A stretch of 64,000 nucleotides of DNA, from NCBI RefSeq assembly GCF_003185895.1, contig NZ_QHLY01000003.1:86122-150121 (forward strand), in the 5' to 3' direction. Of the stretch, positions 43,171-53,338 are shown piece by piece. Origin of the DNA: Cryobacterium arcticum (GTDB lineage: Bacteria > Actinomycetota > Actinomycetes > Actinomycetales > Microbacteriaceae). The position numbers and the translations under genes were made by a program. Within the stretch, counting starts at the first letter, position 1; the number at the start of each line of letters is the position of its first letter. Under the pieces are notes generated by a model. That model had not been told where the DNA came from and made no database searches. It worked only from the letters and a program-made list of their open reading frames with translations.

Positions 43171-44169
43171 TTACAGCCCGGAGTAGGCGTGCAGGCCCTT
43201 GAAGAAGACGTTGACGATGCCGAAGTTGAACATCACGGCGGCGAAGCCGATGATGGCCAGCCACGCCGAACGCGATCCGCGCCAGCCGCGGGTGGCGCGG
43301 GCGTGGATGTACCCGGCGTAGATCACCCAGATGATGAAGGTCCACACCTCTTTGGTGTCCCAGCCCCAATACCGGCCCCAGGCACGCTCGGCCCAGATCG
43401 AGCCGGCCATCAGGGTGAAGGTCCAGAGGATGAAGCCGATGATGTTGGTGCGGTAGGCCAGGTTCTCCAGGGTGGCCGCCGACGGCAGGGTCTTCAGGAA
43501 CTTGAGCCGGCCCGGCTTGGCCGTGTCTACGCGTTCTTCCCGGCGGAACTGCAGCAGCTGCACGAACGACAGCGCGAAGCCGAGGGCGAAGAACCCGGTG
43601 CCGAGCGATGCCACGAACACGTGGATGACGAGCCAGACCGACTGCAACGCCGGCGGCAGCGGGGCCACCTCAACATAGAACTGCACAGCGGCGATGCCGA
43701 GCAGGATGAGGATCAGGCCGGTGACGAAGGTGCCGAGGAAGCGCAGGTCGGTGCGGGTGAGCACGATGAGGAAGACCGTGACGATGAGCAGCGTGCCGGT
43801 CATGGCGAACTCGTACATGTTCGCCCACGGCACCCGGTCCGCGGCGATGCCGCGCAGAACCGCGGCCACGAGGTGCAGGCCCCAGGCCAGCACGGTGAGT
43901 GAGACGCCGATGCGCAGGCTGGACGAGCGGCCGTATGGCGTGGCGGCGTCGTTCGCGATGCGCGCACTGATCCGGGTGAGGGTGGTGGTGCCGCCGGCGA
44001 CAGCACCGGCCGCCGAGGATTCGCCGGCGACGCCGGGAGCCGTCGTAGCTTCCGCCGAACTCACGGCGGCGCTCCGCTTGGCCAGGTCCACCGAGAAGGC
44101 GATGAACGCCAGCGCATAGACAGCCATGGCCGAGTACAGGCTGAGGATCGAGAGTTCGTTCAGATTCAC
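43171..44169 (-). CDS. ccsB: cytochrome c biogenesis protein CcsB (haem-handling subunit)
   Basis: A 332-residue membrane protein of the system II (Ccs) cytochrome c synthase. The Trp-rich haem motif is seen in AWGRYWGWDTKEVW (about residues 262-275), and conserved His residues flank it. About eight helices are present. It pairs with the ResB-type protein encoded upstream. GTG 44169 lies 6 nt beyond TAGGCT (44181-44176), which suggests its own leaderless promoter inside the operon, overlapping the resB stop region. Confidence 0.93.
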   Translation of the reverse strand: MNLNELSILSLYSAMAVYALAFIAFSVDLAKRSAAVSSAEATTAPGVAGESSAAGAVAGGTTTLTRISARIANDAATPYGRSSSLRIGVSLTVLAWGLHLVAAVLRGIAADRVPWANMYEFAMTGTLLIVTVFLIVLTRTDLRFLGTFVTGLILILLGIAAVQFYVEVAPLPPALQSVWLVIHVFVASLGTGFFALGFALSFVQLLQFRREERVDTAKPGRLKFLKTLPSAATLENLAYRTNIIGFILWTFTLMAGSIWAERAWGRYWGWDTKEVWTFIIWVIYAGYIHARATRGWRGSRSAWLAIIGFAAVMFNFGIVNVFFKGLHAYSGL

Positions 44170-44178
44170 TTGTACAGC

Positions 44179-45852
44179 CTAAGCGGGATCAGCGGTTTTA
44201 GGGGCGGGGTTCGAGCGTTCCAGCAGGGTGGTGTGGCGGTCGGCGAGGGCCGCCACCGCGGACTCCAGAGCGGGGTCCTCACCGCGGGCCAGGCCCGCGT
44301 ATTCCAGCCGCACCGACCCATCCGCCTGCTCGATGGCCTTCACCCAGAGCCGGCGCCGGGGCACGAACAGCGAGGTCAGCAGTCCGCCGAGCACGAGCAC
44401 GGCGAACAGCAGCACCCAACCCTGGGTGGGGTCGTGGTGGATGTCGAACGACGCGAACCGGGGCACGGACTCGGAGTAATCGCCCTCCGCGGCATCCGGG
44501 GTGGCGTTCTCGAAGGTCACCGAACCCAGCCCGTTCGGCAGCTCCTGGGTCTCGCCCGGCTTGAGTTCGAGCGGTTTGATGTCGCTGGTGCGGGTGGCCA
44601 ACGGTTCCATGTGGTCGGTGTTGAGGTTGTACACCGAGGTGGGCACACCCTCGTCGAGACCGAGGTCCCCCGCGTAGACGTTGAGGGTGAGCACCGGGTA
44701 GGTGAGGTCGGGGAAGCTGGAGAAGTAGGAACCCGTGGTCGTCTCGGCCTGGGTCGGGTAGAAGAACCCGAGCAGACCCACCTGCTCGGCCAGGCCGTCG
44801 GGCACCTTCACCACACCGAGCGAGGTGAGGTTGGCGTCCTGCGGCAGGAACGGTACCGAGTCGGTGAACACGACGGTCCCTTGCGGGTCGCGCACCGTGA
44901 TGGTGGGCGCATAGCCGTTGCCGAGCAGGTAGATGCTGGTGCCGCCGGTGCGCAACGGGTCGTTCACCCGCACCTTCCCGGCCTGCGCGTCGCCGCCGCG
45001 CGGGGTCACGCTGACCAGGGCGCTGAAGTCCAGCGGCTGGCCGAAGGCGTCGAGGTTCTGGGTCTCGTAGCTCACCTGGAAGTCGTCGAGGGTGAGCTTG
45101 TAGGGGTCGAGACCGGTGTCGTTGAAGAACCGGCCCGGGTTGAAGGAGTCGTAGGCCAGCAGGGTGTTCACAAAGGTCTGACCCTCCACGAGCACGCGCT
45201 GCCCGCTGAAGCCGAACCCGCTGCCGAAGCCCACCACCACGAGCAGTCCCACCAGGGCGGAGTGGAAGACCAGGTTGCCGGTCTCGCGCATGTACCCGCG
45301 CTCGGCCGACACCGAGAACTCGCGCGGGCTGTCGAACAGCGCCACCCGGTACCGGCCCTGCTTGAGCAGGGTGCGGGCGGATGCGACGGCGGCGGCGGCA
45401 TCCGTGCCCGCCGGAGCGGTGCGGGTGGTGAACCCGGCCAGCCGGGCGAGCCGGGCCGGGGTCTTCGGCGGCTTGGCCCGCAGCGCCTGCAGGTGGTGCT
45501 TGGTGCGCGGGATGACGCAGCCGATCAGCGAGATGAACAAGAGCAGGTAGATCGACGAGAACCACGCCGAGGAGTAGACGTCGAACGCCTGGATCTTGTC
45601 GAGCACCGGCGCGAGATCGGGGTTGTCGGTGAAGTACTGGGTGACACCGTTCGGGTCTGAACTGCGCTGGGGCACGAGCGAGCCGGGAACGGCAGCGATC
45701 GCGAGCAGCAACAGCAGGAACAGGGCGGTGCGCATGCTGGTGAGTTGGCGCCAGAACCAACGCAGGGTGCCCACGAACCCGAGCTTGGGCTGGGTGATGC
45801 CGTCGCCGGCGGGCGCCGGCTGCGAGTCAATATGGTCAGATGGCCGGGACAT
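44179..45852 (-). CDS. resB: ResB family cytochrome c biogenesis protein
   Basis: A 557-residue membrane protein forming the cytochrome c synthase with CcsB. Helices are near residues 30-55, 85-105 and 175-200, then a large extracytoplasmic domain (about 210-490), a final helix (WVLLFAVLVLGGLLTSLFVP) and a cytoplasmic tail. ATG 45852 is chosen over TTG 45861: GGGGTGAT precedes it. The start overlaps the ccdA 3' end by 17 bp. Confidence 0.92.
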   Translation of the reverse strand: MSRPSDHIDSQPAPAGDGITQPKLGFVGTLRWFWRQLTSMRTALFLLLLLAIAAVPGSLVPQRSSDPNGVTQYFTDNPDLAPVLDKIQAFDVYSSAWFSSIYLLLFISLIGCVIPRTKHHLQALRAKPPKTPARLARLAGFTTRTAPAGTDAAAAVASARTLLKQGRYRVALFDSPREFSVSAERGYMRETGNLVFHSALVGLLVVVGFGSGFGFSGQRVLVEGQTFVNTLLAYDSFNPGRFFNDTGLDPYKLTLDDFQVSYETQNLDAFGQPLDFSALVSVTPRGGDAQAGKVRVNDPLRTGGTSIYLLGNGYAPTITVRDPQGTVVFTDSVPFLPQDANLTSLGVVKVPDGLAEQVGLLGFFYPTQAETTTGSYFSSFPDLTYPVLTLNVYAGDLGLDEGVPTSVYNLNTDHMEPLATRTSDIKPLELKPGETQELPNGLGSVTFENATPDAAEGDYSESVPRFASFDIHHDPTQGWVLLFAVLVLGGLLTSLFVPRRRLWVKAIEQADGSVRLEYAGLARGEDPALESAVAALADRHTTLLERSNPAPKTADPA

Positions 45853-46597
45853 AGCTGCCAATCACCCCTTGCAGGTTCAGGAGCCAGGCATTCCATACGC
45901 CGCTCACCATGAGCACCCCGATAACGATCAGGAGCACGCCGCCGAACAGGTTGATTGCTCGGATATGACGCTTGAGAAAGGCTACGGCCCCGGTGGCCCA
46001 GTTCAGGCCGAGCGCGATCAGCAGAAACGGGATGCCCAGGCCGAGCGCGTAGAACAGGGCCAGCAGGCCGCCCTGCCAGGGCGAGCCGGTGCTCAGGCTG
46101 AGCGAGTTGATGGCGGTGAGCGTGGGGCCGGTGCACGGCGTCCACCCCACGGCGAAGACGGCGCCGAGCAGCGGTGCGCCGGCCAGGCCCATCCGCGGCC
46201 GCCAGGAGGTCTTGATGGTGCGCTGCATGGCACCGAACTGGCCCACGAAGACCAGGCCGAGCAGGATCACGATGACGCCGGCGATGCGGGTGATCAGTTC
46301 GCGATACTGGTTGAGCCAGAATCCGGCGAACCCGAAGACCACCCCGGTGAGCACGAAGACCAGGGTGAAGCCCAGGATGAACAGGGCCACGCCGACGAGA
46401 AGCCGGTTGCGGCCGCGGCGGGCGGACAGTTTGGAGCCAGAGCTGCCGTCGGCGAAGCCGCCGATGTAGGCGAGGTAGCCGGGCACGAGCGGCAGGATGC
46501 ACGGGGAGGCGAACGAGACCAGCCCGGCCAGCACGGCGATCGGGATCGCCAGGTACAGCTGTCCGCTGAAGACGATCTCGCCGAAGGGATTCCCCAC
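45836..46597 (-). CDS. ccdA: CcdA family thiol-disulfide electron transporter
   Basis: A 253-residue membrane protein carrying reducing power from cytoplasmic thioredoxin to the outside for apocytochrome c. The signature FASPCILPLVPGYLAYIGGF has the first redox Cys, and GWTPCTGPTLTAINSL has the second. Six helices are recognisable. It lies between the tlpA/resA-like gene (2 nt away) and resB. Confidence 0.94.
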   Translation of the reverse strand: MGNPFGEIVFSGQLYLAIPIAVLAGLVSFASPCILPLVPGYLAYIGGFADGSSGSKLSARRGRNRLLVGVALFILGFTLVFVLTGVVFGFAGFWLNQYRELITRIAGVIVILLGLVFVGQFGAMQRTIKTSWRPRMGLAGAPLLGAVFAVGWTPCTGPTLTAINSLSLSTGSPWQGGLLALFYALGLGIPFLLIALGLNWATGAVAFLKRHIRAINLFGGVLLIVIGVLMVSGVWNAWLLNLQGVIGSYVPAI

Positions 46598-46599
46598 GC

Positions 46600-47205
46600 C
46601 TAGCCGTCCTCGGCGATCGCGTCCGCGATCAGGGTCTTCAGGATCGACGGCGAGTTCACCTGGCCGAGGATGCGTGCGGCCACCCGGCCTGAGGTGTCCA
46701 GCACCAGGGTGGTGGGCACGGCGTTCGGCGGGATGTTGCCGCTGAACGCGAGCTGCATGGCGCCGTCGTCGACATCCATCACCGACGGGTAGGAGATGGA
46801 GTAGCTCTCGTTGAACGCGATCGCGCTGGCGGCCTGGTCGCGCACGTTCACGCCGAGGAAGCTGGCGCCCTCGCCGGCGAATTCCTCGCTGATGGTCTTG
46901 AGGTCCGGCGCTTCGGCCCGGCAGGGCGCGCAGCCGGCGTACCAGAAGTTCACCACGAGCACCTCGCCCTCGTAGTCGGCGGAGCTGACCGTGCTGCCGT
47001 CTTCGAGAGTGCCCTCGAACTCGACCGACTCCCCGCGGTCGGCGGCGGCGATCTCGGTGACGCTGCCGTCGCCGGCGATGTAGCCCTTGCCGCTGCCTTC
47101 CCGGTATTGGTCGGCGAGGGAGTCGTCAGCGGTGCAGCCGCTGAGGGCCAGGGCGGCCACGGCGACCAGGCCGGCCAGCGCGATGGGCAACTTTCGGCGG
47201 CTCAC
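46600..47205 (-). CDS. TlpA/ResA family thioredoxin-like lipoprotein
   Basis: A 201-residue secreted thiol-disulfide protein. Signal peptide with lipobox LSGC (Cys about residue 24), then a thioredoxin fold with redox motif WYAGCAPCRAEAPDL (CxxC about residues 93-96) and VPTTLVLDTSGRV near the cis-Pro. It likely reduces apocytochrome c before haem attachment, receiving electrons from CcdA. The GTG overlaps the preceding stop (GTGA). Confidence 0.93.
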   Translation of the reverse strand: MSRRKLPIALAGLVAVAALALSGCTADDSLADQYREGSGKGYIAGDGSVTEIAAADRGESVEFEGTLEDGSTVSSADYEGEVLVVNFWYAGCAPCRAEAPDLKTISEEFAGEGASFLGVNVRDQAASAIAFNESYSISYPSVMDVDDGAMQLAFSGNIPPNAVPTTLVLDTSGRVAARILGQVNSPSILKTLIADAIAEDG

Positions 47206-47846
47206 ACTGCACCCACGTCGTTCGCGGGCACCAGGAGCGCGGCGGCGGGGCTCGTGTAGGCGACCTCGGCCGGCCCGGTGCCGCGCCAGGAGAGAGTGGT
47301 GATGCTGGAAAGGTCGCAGCGGCGTTTGCGCGGGTCGTGGGCAAGGCGTTCCTGGGCCAGGGTGCGGTGCACCATCCAGATCGGCAGCTGGTGGCTGACC
47401 AGCACGACATCGCCGTCGTCGACCGACTGGAAGGCGTCGTCGATGGCGGCGAGCATGCGAGCGGAGATGGACCGGAACGGTTCGCCCCAGCTGGGCCTGG
47501 CGGGGTTGGTCAGGCTGGGCCAGTTGCGCGGGTCGCGCAGCGCGCCGCCAGGGCCGCGCATACGCTTGCCCTCGAACCGGTTGGCCGGTTCGATGAGGCG
47601 CTCGTCGAGGTCGATCGGCAGGCCGAAGGCGCGGGCGATGGGTGCGGCCGACTCCTGGGTGCGCTGCAACGGCGACGCGACGATGCGCACTACCGGGCGG
47701 GCGCGTTCGGCGAGGTCGACGGCGGCCGTCTCGGCCATCTGCTGTCCCAAATCGGACAGCCTGAAGCCGGGAAGTCGACCGTAAAGCACGCGTTGGGGGT
47801 TGAAAACCTCACCGTGACGCACGAGATGTACCTGGCTAGCTACCAC
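47202..47846 (-). CDS. histidine phosphatase family protein (phosphoglycerate mutase-like)
   Basis: A 214-residue enzyme. The catalytic motif LVRHGEVFNP is at residues 8-17, and the second His is in VVLVSHQLPIW with Arg in VASPLQRTQES. The substrate is not evident; in actinobacteria such genes often begin the cytochrome c maturation operon. GTG 47846 lies 7 nt past TAGACT (47859-47854). Divergent from aspS. Confidence 0.9.
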   Translation of the reverse strand: MVASQVHLVRHGEVFNPQRVLYGRLPGFRLSDLGQQMAETAAVDLAERARPVVRIVASPLQRTQESAAPIARAFGLPIDLDERLIEPANRFEGKRMRGPGGALRDPRNWPSLTNPARPSWGEPFRSISARMLAAIDDAFQSVDDGDVVLVSHQLPIWMVHRTLAQERLAHDPRKRRCDLSSITTLSWRGTGPAEVAYTSPAAALLVPANDVGAV

Positions 47847-47910
47847 GCGCTCCAGTCTACGGAGAGGTTCCCCGCGAATTAGCCGAGAGCAGTGCGGCTA
47901 AACTTGCCGG

Positions 47911-49239
<1,329 letters not shown>

Positions 49240-49260
49240 CCCGCACCTCCGCTCCACGAA

Positions 49261-49286
49261 TCGCGCCTGTCCCCGGACAGGCGCGA
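49261..49286. terminator. hairpin downstream of aspS (family C)
   Basis: TCGCGCCTGTCC and GGACAGGCGCGA form a perfect 12-bp stem with a 2-base spacer, 22 nt after the aspS stop. No T tract on the plus strand. The reverse complement shares AGAGTCGCGCC and the matching arm with the terminator at 63855, so it may be a repeated terminator module. Confidence 0.7.
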
Positions 49287-49418
49287 CTCTGGGTTAACCC
49301 CCCGTCGATGTCGCACACCGGCGAAACGGCCCGGTGGCCTTAATCGCTGGAATCACCGTCGAATAGGGTGCGTCAGCTGGCGGAAACCGGCGAAAACCAA
49401 ACGAAACACGACATGGCG

Positions 49419-49490
49419 CTGCCCGAAACAGTGGGCAGGGAGACTGTGATCCGAGGGGCCCAACCTGGGCGCCGATCGGAGACTGCTCCC
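49419..49490 (+). promoter_or_regulatory. structured leader of the ABC/monooxygenase cluster (candidate cis-regulatory RNA)
   Basis: Immediately before the ATG at 49493. Hairpin CTGCCC/GGGCAG (49419-49438) is followed by a nested structure: outer GGGAG (49438-49442) with CTCCC (49486-49490), middle CCGA (49451-49454) with TCGG (49476-49479), inner GG-CCCA with TGGG-C-CC (49457-49472). GAGACTG occurs twice (49440-49446, 49479-49485). The only SD-like GGAG (49478-49481) lies in the paired region, so folding could control translation. No known riboswitch class is recognised. Confidence 0.45.
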
Positions 49491-49492
49491 TC

Positions 49493-50386
49493 ATGACCCA
49501 GCTCAGCCCCGCTCCCCTGCTGTCGTTCGACAACGTGAACATCAGCTACCGCGTTCACGGGGTTGATGTCACGGCGGTCTCGGGGGTGAGCTTCGATCTT
49601 GCACCCGGTGACCGGATGGCCATTGTCGGTGAATCCGGATCGGGCAAGTCGACGCTGAGCATGGCGGTAGCCGGGTTCCTCTCCGCGCCCAACGCGACGG
49701 TCACCCATGACCGCGCGATGTTCGACGGCAAGCCGCTGGATCGCACCGTGATCCACCGGGTCGCGCGTCGCACTCCCGGGCTCTCGATGGTCTTCCAGGA
49801 CGCCATGACGTCACTCGACCCGGTCTGGTCCGTCGGGAGCCAACTGCTCAACGTGCTCCGGTCAGAGGCCAGACGCGCGGGTCGCCGTCTGTCACCCGCA
49901 ACGGCACGTGCAGAGGCGCACCTGTGGCTCAGCCGGGTCGGGCTCACCGACTCCGACCGGGTGATGAAGGCCCGCCCGTTCGAACTCTCGGGCGGCATGC
50001 GACAGCGCGTGATGCTCGCGATCGCACTCTGTGGCAAACCACGCTTGCTCGTCGCCGATGAGCCCACGAGCGCGCTGGATGCCGCGCTCAGCCGGGAGGT
50101 GATGGAACTGATGGTGCAGCTGACCGAGGAATCCGGCGCCGCGCTGATCATCGTCACCCACGACATCGGGCTGTGCCTGGACTACGCGCACCGGGTGCTG
50201 GTGATGAGCAAGGGCCGGGTGGTCGACGACGTCGACGCCGGAGCTATCGAGAGCACTGCCACCGATCCGTACACGATCGGCCTGCTCGCCTGCGTCCCGA
50301 CCCTCGACAGCGTCCACCTGGCCGAACTCCCCACGCTCGAGGCAGTACGCCGCCGCGCCATCGCCGAAGAAAGGCTCGCCTCATGA
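49493..50386 (+). CDS. ABC transporter ATP-binding protein, DppD/OppD type
   Basis: A 297-residue ATPase of a peptide/opine/nickel-type importer. Walker A is IVGESGSGKST (about residues 43-53), the Q-loop is MVFQDAMTSLDPVWSVG, the signature is ELSGGMRQRVMLAIAL, Walker B is LLVADEPTSALD and the switch His is in LIIVTHDIGL. The C-terminal DPYTIGLLACVPTLD is the region typical of DppD. First gene of the cluster; its stop overlaps the next ATPase start (ATGA). The permeases lie about 4 kb downstream. Confidence 0.93.
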   Translation: MTQLSPAPLLSFDNVNISYRVHGVDVTAVSGVSFDLAPGDRMAIVGESGSGKSTLSMAVAGFLSAPNATVTHDRAMFDGKPLDRTVIHRVARRTPGLSMVFQDAMTSLDPVWSVGSQLLNVLRSEARRAGRRLSPATARAEAHLWLSRVGLTDSDRVMKARPFELSGGMRQRVMLAIALCGKPRLLVADEPTSALDAALSREVMELMVQLTEESGAALIIVTHDIGLCLDYAHRVLVMSKGRVVDDVDAGAIESTATDPYTIGLLACVPTLDSVHLAELPTLEAVRRRAIAEERLAS

Positions 50387-51177
50387 CCGACATCCCCAAG
50401 ATCGTCACGATCCAGGCATCCGGTGTTTCGCGGATGTTCGGGGCGCGGCACGAAAGGTTCACCGCCGTCGACGATGTGTCGCTGACCATCACATCGCGCA
50501 GCGCAACGGGGATCGTCGGCGAATCGGGGTCGGGCAAATCAACGCTGTCCCGTATGCTCGTCGGACTCGACAAACCGACGACGGGCACCGTCACGCTTGA
50601 TGGCAACGACATCAGCGACCTCGCTCGGACTGCAGACGGCATGCGGGAACTTCGCCGCACGGTGCAATTCGTAGCCCAGGACTCGACGTCATCGTTCGAC
50701 CCGCGCCGCACTCTGCGCTACGCAGTGCGCCGGCCCGCCCAGATCCTCCGTGGACTGTCCCGGCCGGAGGCGGATGCGGCGGTCGACGAGCTGCTCGACA
50801 CCCTCGCCCTCGACCCGGCGTCGGCCGACCGTTACCCCGGCGAGGTCTCCGGTGGGCAGCGACAGCGTTTCTCCCTGGCGCGGGCTCTGATCGTGAGACC
50901 GAGCGTGCTGATGTGCGACGAAGTGGTCTCTGCACTTGACGTCTCGGTGCAGGGCACCATCCTCAACTTCATCAAGCAGTATTGCGCCGAGCACGACTGC
51001 GGGCTGGTGTTCGTCTCCCACGGGTTGCCGGCCACCGCCTTCATCTCCGACGAGATGGTCGTGATGTACAAGGGCGAGATTATCGAGCAGCGACCCGCGG
51101 AGGAGATCATCAGTGACCCGCGCGAGCCGTACACCGTGAGCCTCATCGACGCCTATCGGGGCAAGCGCACCGCCTAA
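50383..51177 (+). CDS. ABC transporter ATP-binding protein, DppF/OppF type
   Basis: A 264-residue ATPase partner of the preceding one. Walker A IVGESGSGKSTLSRMLVG, Q-loop FVAQDSTSSFDPRRTLRYAV, signature VSGGQRQRFSLARALIV, Walker B VLMCDEVVSALDVSV and switch His in VFVSHGLPATAF; in the last segment the usual HDL is HGL. ATG 50383 is used because of the ATGA overlap, although the frame extends upstream to 50173. The C-terminal EEIISDPREPYTVSLIDAYR is typical. Confidence 0.93.
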   Translation: MTDIPKIVTIQASGVSRMFGARHERFTAVDDVSLTITSRSATGIVGESGSGKSTLSRMLVGLDKPTTGTVTLDGNDISDLARTADGMRELRRTVQFVAQDSTSSFDPRRTLRYAVRRPAQILRGLSRPEADAAVDELLDTLALDPASADRYPGEVSGGQRQRFSLARALIVRPSVLMCDEVVSALDVSVQGTILNFIKQYCAEHDCGLVFVSHGLPATAFISDEMVVMYKGEIIEQRPAEEIISDPREPYTVSLIDAYRGKRTA

Positions 51178-51208
51178 GCCTCGCCGGTCTCCCGACCGTG
51201 CGAATCCA

Positions 51209-51234
51209 GTCTCAGGCTCCGCGGAGGCCGAGAC
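51209..51234 (+). repeat. hairpin between ATPase gene and first monooxygenase gene
   Basis: GTCTC and GAGAC close a stem containing the palindrome CTCCGCGGAG, with single-base bulges. It lies 32 nt past the ATPase stop, 38 nt before the monooxygenase GTG, and has no T tract. Possibly an RNA processing or partial termination site that separates transporter from enzyme expression. Confidence 0.4.
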
Positions 51235-51271
51235 GACCTCATGACGACAACACGATGAAGGATGGTCTGCT

Positions 51272-52582
51272 GTGTTCCATATGGGATGGTTCTTGGGCAA
51301 CGGGTTCGGAATACAGCCGTGGACAGGCACGTTCTCCGGCCGCAGCATGACGGACTGGATGAAGCCCGACCTCTACGTCGACCTCACCAGTTCGCTGGAG
51401 CGGGGCGGTTACGACTTCGTCTTCATCGAAGACACGTCCATGGTCGAGGACACCTACGAGGGCTCCGCGGCACACACTCTCAGCCGCGGCACCATGGCTC
51501 CCAAGAACGACCCGATCCCGCTCGTGCCGCTGATGACGCAGCGTTCCAAGCACATCGGCGTGATCGCCACGATCTCGACGAGCCAATACCCGCCCTTCCT
51601 CGCGGCCCGTCAGGCCGTCACGCTCGACCACCTCACCGAAGGTCGCTTCGGCGCAAACATCGTCACCTCGGTGACTCACCGCGTCGGCCAGAACTTCGGA
51701 TTCGACAAGCTGCCGCCCCATGACGAGCGCTATACCCGCGCCGAGGAATGGATGGACGTCGTCTCCCAGCTCTGGGAATCGTGGGACGAGGACGCCCTGG
51801 TGCTCAATCCCGACCTGCCGATGTACGCCGACCACACCAAGGTCAACCCGATCAATTTCAGGGGTGACTACTTCTCCAGCCGCGGCCCGCTCAACACCAT
51901 CCCCGGACCCCAGCGACGGCCCGTCATCGCCCAGGCCGGCAACTCCTCACCCGGTCGTGCGCTCGCCTCCAAGCACGCCGACACGATGCTCGCCATGGGC
52001 CACAACGTCGAGCAGATGAAGGCGTTCCGCGAGGACATGCGCGCCCGTGTCGCCGCGGAAGGGCGCGACCCAGACTCGCTCAAGGTGATGTTCCTGGTCA
52101 CGCCGATGCTCGGCGAGAACGACGAGCATGCGCGTCAGCGCGAGGCGGAACGGCTGGCATACGTCTCCAGCGACGAATCGATCGCGGGCATCCTCTGGGG
52201 CCTGTCCTATGTGAGCGGCGGCGAGGTCGACTTCTCGAAATTCGACCTCGATGAGAAGATGCCGAATATCATTGGCAACGGCGAGCAGAGCTCGATGAAG
52301 CAGTACACCGCGGGCAACGAAGACAAGACGCTGCGTGAGGTCATCACCAGCATCCGGCAGATCGGTGACCTCGGGCTGATCGGCTCGCCCGACACTGTCG
52401 CCGCCAAGATGGGCGAAATCATGGAAGAGGTCGGCGGAGACGGCTTCCTCGTGTACCCCGAGGTGACACGGCGCACCATCGCGGAGTACTCCGACGGCCT
52501 CAGCCTTGCTCTGCGTCGCCGCGGGCTCATCCGCGACACCTACGACCACTCGACACTGCGCGAGAACCTGCTCGATTTCTAG
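51272..52582 (+). CDS. LLM-class flavin monooxygenase, NtaA/SnaA/DszA family (LLM-A)
   Basis: A 436-residue FMN-dependent oxygenase. Signatures: MFHMGWFLGNGFGIQPW, ERGGYDFVFIEDTSMVEDTY, TLDHLTEGRFGANIVTSV (about residues 115-132), and the flavin-site segment RPVIAQAGNSSPGRALA. It is strikingly similar to the monooxygenase at 53666 over its full length, including the late GGEVDFSKFDLDEKMP region, so the two arose by duplication. GTG start with AAGGA upstream. It is followed by an inverted GntR gene. A flavin reductase partner is needed and not seen here. Confidence 0.92.
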   Translation: MFHMGWFLGNGFGIQPWTGTFSGRSMTDWMKPDLYVDLTSSLERGGYDFVFIEDTSMVEDTYEGSAAHTLSRGTMAPKNDPIPLVPLMTQRSKHIGVIATISTSQYPPFLAARQAVTLDHLTEGRFGANIVTSVTHRVGQNFGFDKLPPHDERYTRAEEWMDVVSQLWESWDEDALVLNPDLPMYADHTKVNPINFRGDYFSSRGPLNTIPGPQRRPVIAQAGNSSPGRALASKHADTMLAMGHNVEQMKAFREDMRARVAAEGRDPDSLKVMFLVTPMLGENDEHARQREAERLAYVSSDESIAGILWGLSYVSGGEVDFSKFDLDEKMPNIIGNGEQSSMKQYTAGNEDKTLREVITSIRQIGDLGLIGSPDTVAAKMGEIMEEVGGDGFLVYPEVTRRTIAEYSDGLSLALRRRGLIRDTYDHSTLRENLLDF

Positions 52583-52594
52583 AGCCGACTGCGT

Positions 52595-53338
52595 TCAATC
52601 GAGTGGCGCCAGCGACTCTTCCACGATCGACAGGCGATCCGCGCGAAAGTGGGTGAAATCCACTTCGCGCGGATTGTCATCGATGTCGTAGAGGGTCTGC
52701 TGGCGTACGAGTATCGCCGAATTCAGCGGCACCCGAAGCACTCGCGACGTCTTGTCGTCGCAGATCTTCGCCTCGATCACCGTCGTGACTCGGCCCATCG
52801 CCGTGCTGAAGGCGAACTTGAACGCGTCCCGCCGGTTCATCGCCGTGGGAGTCTCTACGATGTCGTGGTTCTTGTCGAAGTACAGGGAGCGCACCCCGAC
52901 CGGCTGACCACCGAGCAGGAAGAGATGCTCGATCATTCCCACGTGGCTGTCTTCGGTCTGCAACGCGTCGCGAATGAACCGCGTCGTCGGCACGACCCGC
53001 CTTTCGATCCACCGGATCTTGAGGTCACCTTCGATTTTGGGGCTGACCATGTCGTTGAGCGGCATCCTCAGGATCGAGCCGGAGACGGAGGTGCCGCTCT
53101 TTCGCCGCCGGTCGACAAGCCCCTCGTCGCTGAGCATCCGGAGGGCCTCGCGGACCGAGTTGCGGCTGGCGTCGAGCTCACGCATCAGGAACTCTTCGGT
53201 CAGGCCGTCATGGCTGAAGGTGAGACCGCTGCTGATACTGGCCCGCAGGATGTCGTGCACCCGGCGCGTCGAGGTATGGCGTCCGCGGGCGGATCCGCCG
53301 CTCGCGCGCGGGTGAGCGCTGAGTTCCTCGTCGTCCAT
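52595..53338 (-). CDS. GntR family regulator with UTRA domain
   Basis: A 247-residue regulator. The N-terminal winged helix is seen in VHDILRASISSGLTFSHDGL, LMRELDASRNSVREALRMLS and DEGLVDRRRKSGTSVSG. The C-terminal UTRA ligand domain contains HLFLLGGQPVGVRSLYFDKN and VLRVPLNSAILVRQQTLYDI. ATG 53338 is chosen: TACCGT (53350-53345) is 6 nt upstream (leaderless), although the frame continues. It is convergent with LLM-A (12 nt between stops) and divergent from LLM-B, so it is well placed to regulate the cluster; the inducer may be the imported compound. Confidence 0.9.
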   Translation of the reverse strand: MDDEELSAHPRASGGSARGRHTSTRRVHDILRASISSGLTFSHDGLTEEFLMRELDASRNSVREALRMLSDEGLVDRRRKSGTSVSGSILRMPLNDMVSPKIEGDLKIRWIERRVVPTTRFIRDALQTEDSHVGMIEHLFLLGGQPVGVRSLYFDKNHDIVETPTAMNRRDAFKFAFSTAMGRVTTVIEAKICDDKTSRVLRVPLNSAILVRQQTLYDIDDNPREVDFTHFRADRLSIVEESLAPLD

